64,000 nucleotides of DNA from the NCBI GenBank assembly GCA_051656785.1, contig JBOFJK010000002.1:62001-126000 (forward strand), read 5' to 3'. The notes beneath the pieces were generated by a model that saw nothing but the letters and a program-made list of their open reading frames with translations, did no database searches and was not told the DNA's origin. Positions 11,901 through 22,538 of this stretch are shown piece by piece. The position numbers and the translations under genes are program-made. This stretch comes from UBA710 sp051656785 (GTDB taxonomy: Bacteria; Bacillota_I; Bacilli_A; Mycoplasmatales; Metamycoplasmataceae). Numbering within the stretch: the first letter of the stretch is position 1; every line of letters starts with the position of its first letter.

Positions 11901-14028
11901 TTTTCTTGCCATCCACTAGTTTTTCTTTTAAAAGATAAAATTTACCTTTGGATTCTTCTGAATTAGGAGCTTGTTTTGTAATTCCTATAATGTTTCCAAA
12001 TGAATCTTGCATTCTTACAATCTTAGCATTAGTCTTTTTTAACGTTTTATTACTATTCTTATTTAAAGCATTATTGTATGGAACATATTCATAATTCTCA
12101 AAAGTAATTATCGGGTTGATATAATTCTTATCAATACTCATTCCAGCAAACATAACATCAAGTATTTTAAAAATATATGTTTCAGGAACTTGTGAACTAC
12201 TTATATCATCTTTAGAGCTAAGTTCAAATAACAAGGACTTAGTTGTCTCCTCATTGTACAATTTACCAACATTTTGTTTAATTAATATATCGTTATTTAA
12301 TTTAATTTCTTTGTTTTCATTGCCAACATTTACAAAGTGGAATGTATTAGCAACACCATTTAAAAATCCTGACGTAGTAATATTTTCTCTAAGTGCAATG
12401 TTTTTAATATCTCCAACTAAAGTCAAAATTTCTTTGTATAGGGCTTCTTGAGCAATTGATTTTGCTCCATTATCAATTTTTTGAATTCTTTCATTTTTTG
12501 CATTAGTGTTGTTAAGTATAGTTCTGACTTTAGTTGCTGTATCACTATTTGGATTCATTAATATTAAATCAATATCTGATTGTGAAATAAATCCTGTTTC
12601 TCTTTCGATTCATAAAATAGAATTTCTATTTAAATCAGAGTTAGAGGGAGATCTAGGGCTATTAATTTTCGAGTTTTTTCTTACTAATATTCTATTTAAA
12701 TCATTTGAAGAAATTAGTTGAGATATTCTTATAGTTTCACTAGGATCAATAACTGTTACTTTGTCATTTTCGACAATTTCTATTATTTGTGTTTTCTTTC
12801 AAAATGAAACCTTAGAAAGATAATCTTCATCCTCTATATTTTGACTTACTTTGTTTATATAATCTTTATAATTTTTGGTTCATAACTTGTTGTTATTAGA
12901 TCCGTTGTTAGAAAAATCAAAATTTAGCTTTGAATAATATCTCTCATATTCATAAGTCGTTTTTTCTAAAACTATTCATGAATTAGGAATTACAAAATTT
13001 TGATCAAAAAGAAAGAATTGATTAATGTTATTATTATTAATATCACTATTTATTGTTCCATTCAAATTAATTGAAAAACCAGTTTTTATTATAGTTTTAT
13101 TTATTGATCTTTGAAATCTTCATTTCCTAGGGAAACCAGAGGGAGGATCAATTGTGAAAACACCAGTTTGTGATAAATTTTCATCAACTTTATATATAGA
13201 TCCGCGACCTTCATTATCCTTAGTAAATCCTAACAATCTAGCCGTTTGTTCTGGAGTAATAGTAATCAATAATCCTTGTTTTTCTCAGGTTTCTTTCTTA
13301 GATTGTGAAATGGTCGCTTCATGTGTACTTGCATTAATAAAAAAACCTTTAATATTAGTTAGTCTATCATCAGTTGCACCTAATATTGAGGTTGAACCAG
13401 GAAAAATAGTTACTAAATCTCCTAATTTAATATCACTATCACTGAATTTGAAATTAGCTATTTTATCAGTTGCTTTTAAGGTGTGAGAAGTAGGTATTGG
13501 AACTCCAGGACTAATATATTCTTGGAGTGAGGAAGAAGAAAAGTTTCTTGATTCAACTAAACCGGTATTATGATCTATAGAATCAGCAATTTTGTTAGTC
13601 TCCATGAATCTATATAGGTCTTTTACCTTCAAATAATTATGATTTCCTTCTGAGCCTACAATTGAAAGTTTAGATATTTTAATATATCCTTCATTTTTAT
13701 AGATTTCTATTTGATTTTTAGGAAATCTTATTGCTTTTTTTGTATCAAGAATACTTTCTGCTGAGACATACTCAATTTTTTCTTGAGATTCAGCAGGAAT
13801 GTAGGTATTAGTTGGTCTTTCTCCAGTGGCTGCTATTTCAGTATCAACAGTTAAATCATGAATTTTCGAAATTCGTTTGTAATCATCAAATTGATTAATA
13901 TAATTCTTATTAACATCACTTAAAAGAGTGAAAACCCCTGAGGAAAGGAAAATTAAAACTATAAGTCCTATTAAAAGGGTCTTAGTTTTTGAGAATGATT
14001 TTAGAATTTCTTTAAATAATTTGCTCAC
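5986..14028 (-). CDS. Giant FtsX/MacB-type ABC transporter permease
   Basis: One uninterrupted frame of 2680 residues with TGA as Trp; I read the gaps between TGA-delimited pieces and found no TAA or TAG. It starts at GTG after AAGGA. Layout: N-terminal helix at about residues 18-36; an enormous outer domain to about 1795; a first FtsX-type membrane block at about 1795-1930 with the 'LGILKAQGY' cytosolic loop; a second anchor helix near 1963-1985; a second outer domain of about 550 residues; and a final FtsX block at about 2540-2680 with 'FSILGYNNRE'. This is the doubled MacB-like layout of mycoplasma MG468-type permeases, but much longer than the 1783 residues of MG468. Its ATPase follows immediately. 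The outer domain is Asn/Ser/Leu-rich with no motif I recognise. Confidence 0.88.
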
Positions 14029-14070
14029 TTTTTTCCTTAATACAAATATTTAAAATTGTATCATAGAATG

Positions 14071-14748
14071 TTATTTTTTATTAACTATTAATCAAGGTCT
14101 TGGATATTTTTTAGGAGTTGGTTGATTTTTCTCATATTTACACAGGTAGTTTGTATTAATATTTTCATCTATATCTACTTTGTCAATATAAATTTTTAAT
14201 GATAGTTCATTTATTATTCAATTTGATTCTTTTAATTCTTCATACACCTTAGGACCTTTTAAAAATGAATATTTAGCATTAATAGAACCTACTTTTGATG
14301 ATATTTCTATTAAATTTTTTAGAGATGTTACTGCTCTTGCAGTAATAAGATCAAATAATTCTGTTTCTCTACAATCTTCAATTCTTTCAACAATAAAGTT
14401 TATATTTAAAGATAGTTTTTCATTGACCATTTTTAAAAAATTAATTCTTTTTTTATTTGGTTCACAAATATATAAATCAAAATTTCTTTTATATATAAGA
14501 AAGGGGACTGAAGGAAATCCAACACCTGAGCCTATATCAAGCATTTTTTTGTTTTTAGTATCTTTAAATGACTCTTGCATCAAAATAATTGATTGATAAA
14601 TACCTTCACGTCAAAGTGAATCACCAGTAAAGCCTGTTAAATTTGAAACCTTATTAATTTCTTCAATTAAATTAGCATATTTTTCTAAATCAACAAAAAT
14701 ATCATTATTCTTACCAATTAAATCAAATGTTTTTTCTTTAAAGGTCAT
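14071..14748 (-). CDS. rsmG: 16S rRNA (guanine-527-N7)-methyltransferase
   Basis: 225 residues. RsmG (GidB) adds a methyl group from S-adenosylmethionine to N7 of G527 in 16S rRNA. The Rossmann SAM motif LDIGSGVGFPSVP is at about residues 72-84, followed by CEPNKKRINFL and the ITARAV motif typical of GidB. Length matches the family. The start at 14748 overlaps the end of prs by 11 bases; downstream, 42 bases separate it from the giant permease gene. It is probably transcribed with prs. Confidence 0.92.
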
Positions 14749-15712
14749 TTTCTACTTTTATTTTTTCATATATTTGAGAAATAGATTTTGATTCAATTGA
14801 TGCTTTAATAACATCAGAAATTAATGGGGCTAATGAGATAATTTGTAATTTCTTAGATTTAATATCATATACTTTTTCAATCGAATCTGAAACTAAAACT
14901 TTATCAATAAATTCAGACTTTTCAAAACCATCAAATGATTTAGTAAATAAACCATGAGTTGCAGCAATATATATCTTCTTAGCACCTTCTTTCCTTAATG
15001 CTTCAGCAGCCTTAAGGATTGTGTTACCAGTATCTATGATGTCATCAATTATAATTATGTTTTTACCTTTAACATTTCCAAGGATTCCAAGAATTTCACT
15101 TTTATTTGCACCTGTACGTCTTTTATCAATAATAGCTATCTTTACTGTTTGTGATATTAATTCAGCTAAAACTCTTGCTCTAACTGCACCACCATGATCT
15201 GGTGAAACAATTGAAAATTTAAGATTACTACTTGTTTCACTTAAATAACTAGCTAAACTTATTGATCATCTTAAGTCATCTACAGGAATATTAAAAAAAC
15301 CTTGTATTGATGGGTTATGTAAATCAACTGTTATAAGTTTATTTACCCCAGCAATCTCAAGAATATTTGCCATTAATCTTGCACCAATAGGTTCTCTTTG
15401 TTTTGCCTTTCTATCTTGTCTTGAATAACCATAATATGAATTTATAACAGTGATTGTACCAGCACTAGCTCTTTTTATAGAATCAATAAAAAGTAATAGT
15501 TCCATTATGGATTCAGATGAAGAAGTATTACCAATAACAAAAACATTTGCATTACGAACTGTATCAACAGATTTTAGAATCATTTCACCATCTGCAAATG
15601 TTGTTTTCTTTATTTCAACTAATTTAATACCTGAAATTTTAGATACTTTTTTAGCTAATTTTTGACAATTAGGCATTCCAAATAACCTTATGTTAGAATT
15701 TAAATTATTCAT
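14738..15712 (-). CDS. prs: Ribose-phosphate pyrophosphokinase
   Basis: 324 residues, a normal length. Makes PRPP from ribose 5-phosphate and ATP, the precursor for nucleotide salvage. Visible motifs: RLFGMPNCQKLA at the N-terminus, GYSRQDRK (ATP binding), DLHNPSIQGFF, SPDHGG, and the PRPP-binding loop IIIDDIIDTGNT. A purine-rich GAAGGA site precedes the ATG. It overlaps rsmG by 11 bases. PRPP supply fits the salvage-dependent metabolism suggested by the purine permease and nucleoside importer elsewhere in the window. Confidence 0.95.
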
Positions 15713-15781
15713 TATTATACATTTCCTTCATTTATGCCAATCTTTTGATAATTTACAAAAAAAGTTTGACTTTAATATTAA

Positions 15782-16438
15782 TTAATTAAATATTATTGTC
15801 TCATTTTTCTTTGAAACTTTTTCAGCAAATGCATCATTTTTTTCTAGAGCTTTTTTTCAATCAGTTAATAGGAAAGCTCTAAAATCTTTCAAGAAAGTTT
15901 TTTCAATTCATTTTATTGTAGCTTTTTTTTCTGATTCAATATCAGACTCATAAAGATTAGCACTTTGATTGTCTTTTAATTCAGATAAAGAACTAATAGT
16001 TTCATTATAAAAATCACCTAATTTAATTAAAAAATGGTATTTAATGTGAACATTAAATCAATTATCAAATAGAGAATCTTCAGTATTTTTTACAATTTTA
16101 ATAAATGAACTTTTTTTGTTTAATTGATTTTTATAATACACAGCTAAAAAAGCAACTTGTTTAACAGTCAATAATTTAGCATCTAAAAATATTTGTTCTT
16201 CTTTTGTTAATGTATCAGTTAAGAAAATTGACCCTTCTGCATTTTCAATTATTTTAGAAAACAATTTTTTGTTTTTGAATTGATCTCTTAATGTTCTAAT
16301 TTCATCAATTGTTAAAGAGGTTCTATTTCCAAAATGAAAAAGTTCTGTTTCCCTTGTTTTTTCAGCTTCACCTACTAAAACTTTTGTTTCACCTAAATTT
16401 ATAACTGAGGTTTCTAAAATTTTTCTATTTATTGACAT
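15782..16438 (-). CDS. Hypothetical soluble protein
   Basis: 218 residues. No signal peptide, membrane helix or known motif. It is rich in Lys, Glu, Phe and Leu and looks mainly helical, as a cytosolic protein would. It has one of the best ribosome sites in the window (TTGGAGGCAAC before the ATG) and a well-formed promoter, so it is very probably expressed. It lies alone between prs and rsmA, on the same strand, with its own promoter. It may belong to a mycoplasma-specific family; I cannot assign a function. Confidence 0.8.
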
Positions 16439-16481
16439 GTTGCCTCCAAATTCGTTATTACTATGAGATTGTTTTTTATTT

Positions 16482-16510
16482 ATTATATTACAAAACTATT
16501 TTTTTGTTAA
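16482..16510 (-). promoter_or_regulatory. Promoter of the hypothetical gene at 15782-16438
   Basis: On the minus strand, TTAACA (16505-16510) and TATAAT (16482-16487) are separated by exactly 17 bases. This is a near-consensus housekeeping promoter and one of the few in the window with a clear -35. Confidence 0.65.
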
Positions 16511-16544
16511 TATTTTAATTATTTTGTACCTTTTTAATACAAAA

Positions 16545-17318
16545 TTATTTTAATAATTTGAATAATTCTTTGTATTGATTTAGATTTAATATTTGGGGCC
16601 TAATATCAATATTAAGATTATTATCAATAAGAAATTTTTTAACTAGATTTTCATTATAATTCTTATGATTTTTTAAATTATTTATTAGTGTTTTTCTCCT
16701 CATTCCAAAACAATTCTTTATGAAATTTAAGAACTTTTCATCATAAATATCTCATTCATTTTTATTCATCTTTAAATGGATGATGGATGATGTTACTTTA
16801 GGTATTGGATAGAATGCTTTTGGACCTATATCAAATAATTTTTTAACAGTTGCAAAATTTGCTGTTGTAACACTTAATTTTCCATAATTACTTGTACCAG
16901 GTTTAGCACAAATTCTTTCAGCCACTTCTTTTTGAACCATCAAAAGAACATCATCAAAATTAGAATGATTTTCAAATATTTTGAAAAGGATTGGAGTTGT
17001 AATATTGTAGGGAATATTTGCAATTATTGAATAACCAGTATAGCTTGATAAATCAACTTCTAAAAAATCTTTATTTATTAAAAAAAACTTTTCATTTTCA
17101 ATTTCTAATTTTAAGAAATTTGATAAATTATAATCAATTTCAAAAGCAACTAATTTGTCAGCCTCTAATAAAATTAATTTAGAAAGGGCTCCCTTTCCTG
17201 GTCCAATTTCAATAATTTTTTTATTTTCAATATTAATACTGGAAACTATTCTTTTTAATACTTGTTCATCTTGCAAAAAATTTTGACCAAACCTTTTCAT
17301 TGCATATTTTTTATCCAT
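16545..17318 (-). CDS. rsmA: 16S rRNA dimethyladenosine transferase (KsgA)
   Basis: 257 residues. Dimethylates the two adjacent adenines in helix 45 of 16S rRNA late in 30S assembly. Motifs: FGQNFLQD at the N-terminus, IEIGPGKGALS (SAM binding), and the catalytic IANIPYNITTPI (NIPY). The C-terminal segment contains FGMRRKTLINNLK, diagnostic for KsgA/RsmA. The start overlaps the end of tatD by 8 bases; tatD-rsmA adjacency is common in low-GC Gram-positives. Confidence 0.95.
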
Positions 17319-18096
17319 TATTTTCCTTCTTTAAATTGAAAACATATTCAATATTTTTGTTTATTTGATAATTAAGTTCATCAACAGTTATACCTTTTAA
17401 TTCTGCAATAAAATTAGCAATATAAATTGCATAATATGGCTTGTTAATTTTACCTCTTTTAGGAGTAGGTGTTAAATATGGAGTGTCAGTTTCATAAAAA
17501 AGTTTATCAATTGGTGTTCTTCTCAAAGCTTCTTGCATTGATTTAGCACTCTTAAATGTAACAATACCAGAAAATGATAAATAGGCTCCTATTGATAAAA
17601 ATTTTTCGACTCATTCAGGACCTGAAGAATAAGAATGCAAAATAATTCTTAAACTTGGATGGTTATCTTTATATTCTTTGAGCAAGTTAAATGTTTCTTC
17701 GGTTGCATCTCTACTATGAATAATAATCGGGATATTTTTTTCTAAAGCTATTTCTATTTGTTTTCGAAAGAAAAATTTTTGCTCTTCTTTAGAGGGGGAA
17801 TCATCATAATGAAAGTCTAATCCAATTTCACCAATTCCTACAATGGAATCATCAACTAATTTCTTTAATTCTTTAAGATCACTTCTATTTGTTGCACTAT
17901 TTGGATGAATACCTATTATTGGAAATGTATAATTGTATTTAACACATAAATCTTTAACTTCTTTCGATTCCTCAATAGTAGTACCTACAATAAACAATCT
18001 TGTTATTCCTTTTTCATATGATTTCTCTATTATGATTTCTGGAAAATCAAAATATTCTTTTAATGGATGTGCATGTAAATCTATATACTTCTTCAT
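17311..18096 (-). CDS. tatD: TatD-family metal-dependent hydrolase (DNase)
   Basis: 261 residues. A TIM-barrel metallohydrolase; characterised members are nucleases. Metal-ligand motifs visible: DLHAHP at the N-terminus, GEIGLDFHY, IIHSRDA, ILHSYSSG and ETDTPYL. It lies between mnmE and rsmA with overlaps or very short gaps, so it is probably in one operon with them. Substrate specificity cannot be read from the sequence. Confidence 0.92.
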
Positions 18097-18105
18097 AAAT
18101 AACTT

Positions 18106-19431
18106 CTATTTACCTAAACAAAAATTTGAAAAAATACTATCAAGCAAATCTTCTTTATTTACTTCCCCAATAATTGATTTGAAGCTTTCTCAAGCGGCAA
18201 CAAAATCAACAATTACTACATCAAATCCCATGTTATCATTCATTGCATTAATAGCTTCATTTATTAATTTTTTTCCTTTTTCAAGCAATGCTACTTGTCT
18301 ACCATTAAAGAAAAAACTAGATTCTATATTTATGTTCTTAAATATATTATTAAAAGCAGTTTCTAATTGAGTTATGTTTTTTTCTTTTGCTGATATAAAA
18401 ATTTTTTCTTTATTTTTGCTCTTATCATTAATTAAATCCATTTTATTAAAGACTTTAAAATATATTTTATCTTTTGATATTAATTCTATTTGTTTGTCTA
18501 CTTCATCTTCTTTTTTACTTGCATCTAAGACATGAACAATGATTGATGAATTATCAATCTCTTTATAAGTTTTTTCAATACCGATTTTTTCAATAACATC
18601 TGTTGAATTCCTTATACCTGCAGTATCCCTGAATTTAAGAATAATATTATTAAACACAATTTCTCCTTCAACAATATCTCTTGTAGTTCCGGCAATATCT
18701 GTTACTATTGATTTTTCCTGATTTAATATTGCATTCATAAGGGAACTTTTACCAACATTTGGAAGACCGACAATTGCAATAGATTGTACTGTTGTAAATA
18801 TTTGATTTTGCTTGGAAACTTTAACTATTTCTTCTATTTTAGAAATTATTTTTTTTGAAAAATCAATTAGTTTAAGGGTATCCATTTGCTCCACATCATC
18901 ATATTCAGGATAATCAATATTCACTTCACAAATTCCTATAACTTTTTCAATTTCATTAATTAATTCTAAAATTAATTCTGATGATTTATTATTAAATTTT
19001 TGAACTGCTATTTTTGCTTGAAAAATTGTTTTAGAGTGTATTAGATCATTAATACTTTCGGCTTTTATTAAATCTAATTTACCATTTAAAAAAGCTCTTC
19101 TTGAAAATTCGCCTGGAGTAGCATATCTTGCTCCATTACTGACAATTAATTCTATGATCATATTGGTTACAACTACTCCACCATGTGCATTTATTTCAAT
19201 AGTGTCTTCACCAACAAAATTATTTTTTCCTTTAAAAAAATTTACTAAAACCTCATCAATTTTTTTATTATCAGCATCGACAATGTAACCAAAAGAAATT
19301 GTTTTGTCAGCACCAATTTTCCCAGTAAAAATTTTAGATATTATAGAAAAAGAGTCAGGTCCACTGATTCTTATTATTGATATTGCTTGGTTTATATTGC
19401 CCGAAGCTATTGCAACTATTGTGTCAAACAT
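18106..19431 (-). CDS. mnmE: tRNA uridine-5-carboxymethylaminomethyl GTPase
   Basis: 441 residues. With MnmG it modifies the wobble uridine of tRNAs reading NNA/NNG codons. The N-terminal folate-binding domain contains FVGEDTIEINAHGG and FSRRAFLNGK. The embedded G domain has GLPNVGKSSLMNAIL (G1), DIAGTTRD (G2), DTAGIR (G3) and FNKMDL (G4). The C-terminus ends in FCLGK, the conserved C(I/L)GK motif. A -10-like TATAAT lies about 10 bases before the ATG on the minus strand (19442-19447). ychF is divergent across a 60-base gap. Confidence 0.96.
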
Positions 19432-19491
19432 TATTAATATTATTATATATATTTTAGTTTATACTTATTAATATTTATTAAAAGAGGTTAT

Positions 19492-20598
19492 ATGTCATTA
19501 AAAGCAGGAATTGTCGGATTACCTAATGTCGGAAAAAGCACCTTGTTTTCAGGTTTAACAAAAATGAAAGTTGAGTCTTCAAATTATGCTTTTACAACTA
19601 TTAATCCTAATGTTAGTATTGTTGAATTAAATGATAAAAGGATTAATATTTTATCAAATATAGTTAAAACAAAAAAAGTTGTTAAAGCAACTTTTGAATT
19701 TGTTGATATTGCCGGCTTAGTTAAAGGTGCATCTAAAGGTGAAGGATTAGGAAATAAATTTCTTTCCAATATTAGAGAAGTAGATTTGATAGTACATGTT
19801 ATTAGATGTTTTAAGAATGAAGATATTTTACATGTTGTCAATTCAGTTGATTCAATTAGGGATTTTGAAACGATTAATTTAGAATTGTTACTTGCCGACA
19901 TGCAAGTAGTGTCAAATGTAAAAGCAAGAATAGCAAAAAGAGCAATTAATAATGGTGATAAACTTCTAATAAAAGAAATGGATGTTATAAATAAATTAAT
20001 TGAAGGATTTGAAAAATCAATACCAGCAAGAGATATAAGTTTTGATGAAGATGAATGGAAAATTATTAAGGGATATCAATTATTAACAATTAAACCAATG
20101 TTAGTTGTTGGAAATGTAGATGTTTCTTTTGCTGCAACACCACTAGATGAACCTGAATTTAAAAAATTAGCAGATTTTGTTAAAAATCTAAAATTAGAAA
20201 TTATTGGATTATCTGTAGAAATTGAAGCTGAAATTGCAATGATTGAAGATGATAATAGTAAGGAAATGTTCTTAGAAGAATATGGTCTTAAAACATCTGG
20301 TTTAGATAGGTTAATTGCAAAGTCATTTAAATGATTAAATTTACTTACATACTTTACAGTTGGTGTTCAAGAAACGAGAGCATGAGTTTTTAAAAGTGGT
20401 ATGACAGCTCCACAATGTGCTGGAATAATTCATACTGATTTTGAAAAGAATTTTATTAGAGCTGAAATTATTGAATATAATGATTTCATTAAATTTAATG
20501 GTGAAAAGGGCGCTAAAGATAATGGTAAAATGCATATTGAAGGAAAAACATATAATGTTAAAGATGGTGACATTTGTAACTTTAGAATTGGTAAATAA
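19492..20598 (+). CDS. ychF: YchF/OLA1-type ATPase
   Basis: 368 residues, full length. An Obg-related ATPase linked to ribosomes and stress control. Motifs: GIVGLPNVGKSTLF, DIAGLVKGASKGEGLGN with the YchF-typical G3 loop, NVD in VVGNVDVS, and a C-terminal TGS-like domain containing TVGVQETRAWVFKSG and GIIHTDFEKNFIRAE. Start chosen after AAGAGG. TATACT at 19460-19465 is a possible -10. The end is two bases from the convergent methyltransferase stop, with no terminator between. Confidence 0.95.
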
Positions 20599-20600
20599 AT

Positions 20601-21680
20601 CTATATTTTTTTATCTAAAACAATTAATGATTCAATATGTTTTGTTTGTGGAAACATATCATAAATTTTGTTATATATTATTTTATAATGTCTTTTTAAT
20701 TTAGAAAAATCAGCAGCTTGTGTTCCTGGATTGCATGAAAGATAAATTATTCTTTTTGGTTTAAATTTTAAAATGAGTGTTTTTATTGTTTTAGAACTCA
20801 TACCTTCTCTAGGAGGATCTAGAATAAATGTATCAAAATAACTATTATTTTTCTTTAAAAATATTTCAACATCTGCTTTAATAAATCTAACATTAGTTAT
20901 GTGATTTTGAACAATATTTTGAATTGCGTTTTTATATGAATCTTTATTATTTTCAACAGCAACAACAGAATCAGAAATATCACTAACATAAATAGCAATT
21001 GTCCCTATTCCTGAATATAAATCTAGTGTTTTACCATTTTTAATTACATATTTCTTAATATCTTTGTATGCTTCCTCAGCAACTTCCTTATTTACTTGAT
21101 AGAAAGAACTAATACCTACATTAAATTTAAGACCAAACATTGAATCAGTAGTCATTAAACCTGATTTCTTATCACCAACTATTAAATTATCTAATGATCT
21201 ATAAATTATTTCACCTAGAAGTTTTTCATTATGTTTAATAGATGACAACATATAGTTATCTATTTCAATTTTATTTTTTGTCTTCTTCTGATAAAAATAT
21301 CCATCATGTAGAGTAATTTTATTTCGATAATAAAATTCTTTTTTTCCAACAAAAGTTTCTAAATTCTTCAAATCAGTTTTTGCAATATTTTTAAAATCAT
21401 TTATAACTTTTTCACTCTTAAAAGCTAATTGCTCTATTTGATTCATATGGATAAGTTCATAACCGCCTATTAGATTAGCGTTCTCAAATACTTCTTTTCT
21501 TCTATTTTTTGATGATTTAATTATTTCAGTTATTTCACCAATTGAATATTTCTCTTTTTCTAAAATTATTTTTATTTTTACTACTTCATTTTTTATAGTT
21601 CCGAATATATAAATCGGTTTATTATCAACAAAAGCAATGCCCTCACCATTTTGATTATACTTTTCAATTGTTACTATCAT
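20601..21680 (-). CDS. rlmD: RlmD/RumA-family RNA (uracil-5-)-methyltransferase
   Basis: 359 residues. Expected to methylate a uridine in 23S rRNA (or tRNA) at C5. An N-terminal TRAM-like domain (about residues 1-50) precedes a short linker and the SAM domain. Motifs: LDLYSGIGTIAIY, LDPPREGM, and the catalytic Cys in YLSCNPGT, with a final HIESL. The Fe-S cysteine cluster of Gram-negative RumA is absent (IGGYELIHM where CGGC usually occurs), as in several Firmicute homologues. AAGGAAT precedes the ATG. The exact target is uncertain: RlmD, RlmCD and TrmA types share these motifs. Confidence 0.85.
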   Translation of the reverse strand: MIVTIEKYNQNGEGIAFVDNKPIYIFGTIKNEVVKIKIILEKEKYSIGEITEIIKSSKNRRKEVFENANLIGGYELIHMNQIEQLAFKSEKVINDFKNIAKTDLKNLETFVGKKEFYYRNKITLHDGYFYQKKTKNKIEIDNYMLSSIKHNEKLLGEIIYRSLDNLIVGDKKSGLMTTDSMFGLKFNVGISSFYQVNKEVAEEAYKDIKKYVIKNGKTLDLYSGIGTIAIYVSDISDSVVAVENNKDSYKNAIQNIVQNHITNVRFIKADVEIFLKKNNSYFDTFILDPPREGMSSKTIKTLILKFKPKRIIYLSCNPGTQAADFSKLKRHYKIIYNKIYDMFPQTKHIESLIVLDKKI

Positions 21681-21754
21681 TTTATTCCTTAATATTAAAA
21701 CAATATTTCATATTTTCTTTTATTATATTTTATAATTATTAAAAATATATAATT

Positions 21755-21828
21755 AAGGGATTAGTATAATGGTAGTGCTACAGATTCCAAACCTGTATGT
21801 AGGGGTTCGATTCCTCTATCCCTTGCCA
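21755..21828 (+). tRNA. tRNA-Trp (anticodon CCA)
   Basis: Acceptor AAGGGAT pairs with ATCCCTT; discriminator G and an encoded CCA end follow. The anticodon loop TTCCAAA gives CCA, which reads UGG only. The T-loop is TTCGATT. Because UGA is used for Trp all over this window, a second tRNA-Trp with anticodon UCA must be encoded elsewhere in the genome. A TATAAT at 21731-21736 is a plausible promoter. Confidence 0.95.
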
Positions 21829-21853
21829 TTTCTCACTCTTAATGGGACCTAAA

Positions 21854-22507
21854 TTAATTTAATAAACTACTCAATATTTTAAATATATTTTTATTAATTT
21901 CTAATGTTGTTATTTTAATGTATTTTTCTACTGAATCACTTATAGAATATAAGGACTTTAATAAATCTAATGAAGTTGGATATTTTCCATGTTTTTTACA
22001 AAGCATACCACCTTGGGCAATATCAAAACTATATAGATTTTGATTAGTTGAACAGATGACACAATTCTGAAATGACAAACCTTCACCATTACTTTCTAAT
22101 ATTTTTGAAACTAAAAATGTCTGAATTTTATAAAAATCATGACTTTCAAAATCTTTTAGTAATAAATTATAGATTTTAAAAACATCTTCACTAAAATTTC
22201 TTATTTTTCAAAGTATTTTTATTAAAATCCCTATTTTGTCTGCATTATTTTTAGTTATATCAGGTAAACCCTTAATAATTGTGGCTTTTTTTAAAAAAAA
22301 TCAAACATTTGTGGAGTAATTTTCTAGAATTTCAAAATCTACCAAAGATCCGACAATGACATTTGGTCTATTCTTGCTTTCAATTTTTTTTACACCTTTT
22401 GCATATATCTTTATTATTGCATTTTCACTATGAACATTGAGGATTTCATCATTATCAAGGTATAGAGATTTCGAAATAATTATCCCAACAATTTTTTTTG
22501 TTTGCAT
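21854..22507 (-). CDS. recO: DNA repair protein RecO
   Basis: 217 residues. RecO helps load RecA in gap repair. The N-terminal OB-like domain begins TKKIVGIIISKS and the C-terminal part carries a zinc-finger-like pattern, CVIC ... GGMLCKKH, as in Firmicute RecO. It is slightly short for the family. The ATG is only 8 bases from a minus-strand TATAAT (22516-22521), suggesting a leaderless message, and 31 bases from the divergent start of the OmpR-like regulator. Confidence 0.85.
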
Positions 22508-22515
22508 ATTTTATA

Positions 22516-22531
22516 ATTATATTTATATAAT
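22516..22531. promoter_or_regulatory. Overlapping divergent -10 boxes, recO / OmpR-like regulator
   Basis: The 31 bases between the two divergent start codons hold TATAAT on the minus strand (22516-22521) for recO and TATAAT on the plus strand (22526-22531) for the regulator. Each lies 7-8 bases from its ATG. Any -35 element of one gene would fall within the other gene's coding start. Confidence 0.6.
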
Positions 22532-22538
22532 ATTAATT

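Noticed and set aside
5986..14028. Several separate or broken genes in this stretch under the standard code
   Set aside because: All breaks are TGA; the same minus-strand frame runs through with no TAA or TAG and gives one FtsX-type protein.
14029..14070. Terminator between rsmG and the giant permease gene
   Set aside because: The 42-base gap has no inverted repeat; read-through from prs-rsmG is likely.
20401..20598. Separate small gene
   Set aside because: It is the C-terminal TGS-like part of ychF after an in-frame TGA (Trp).
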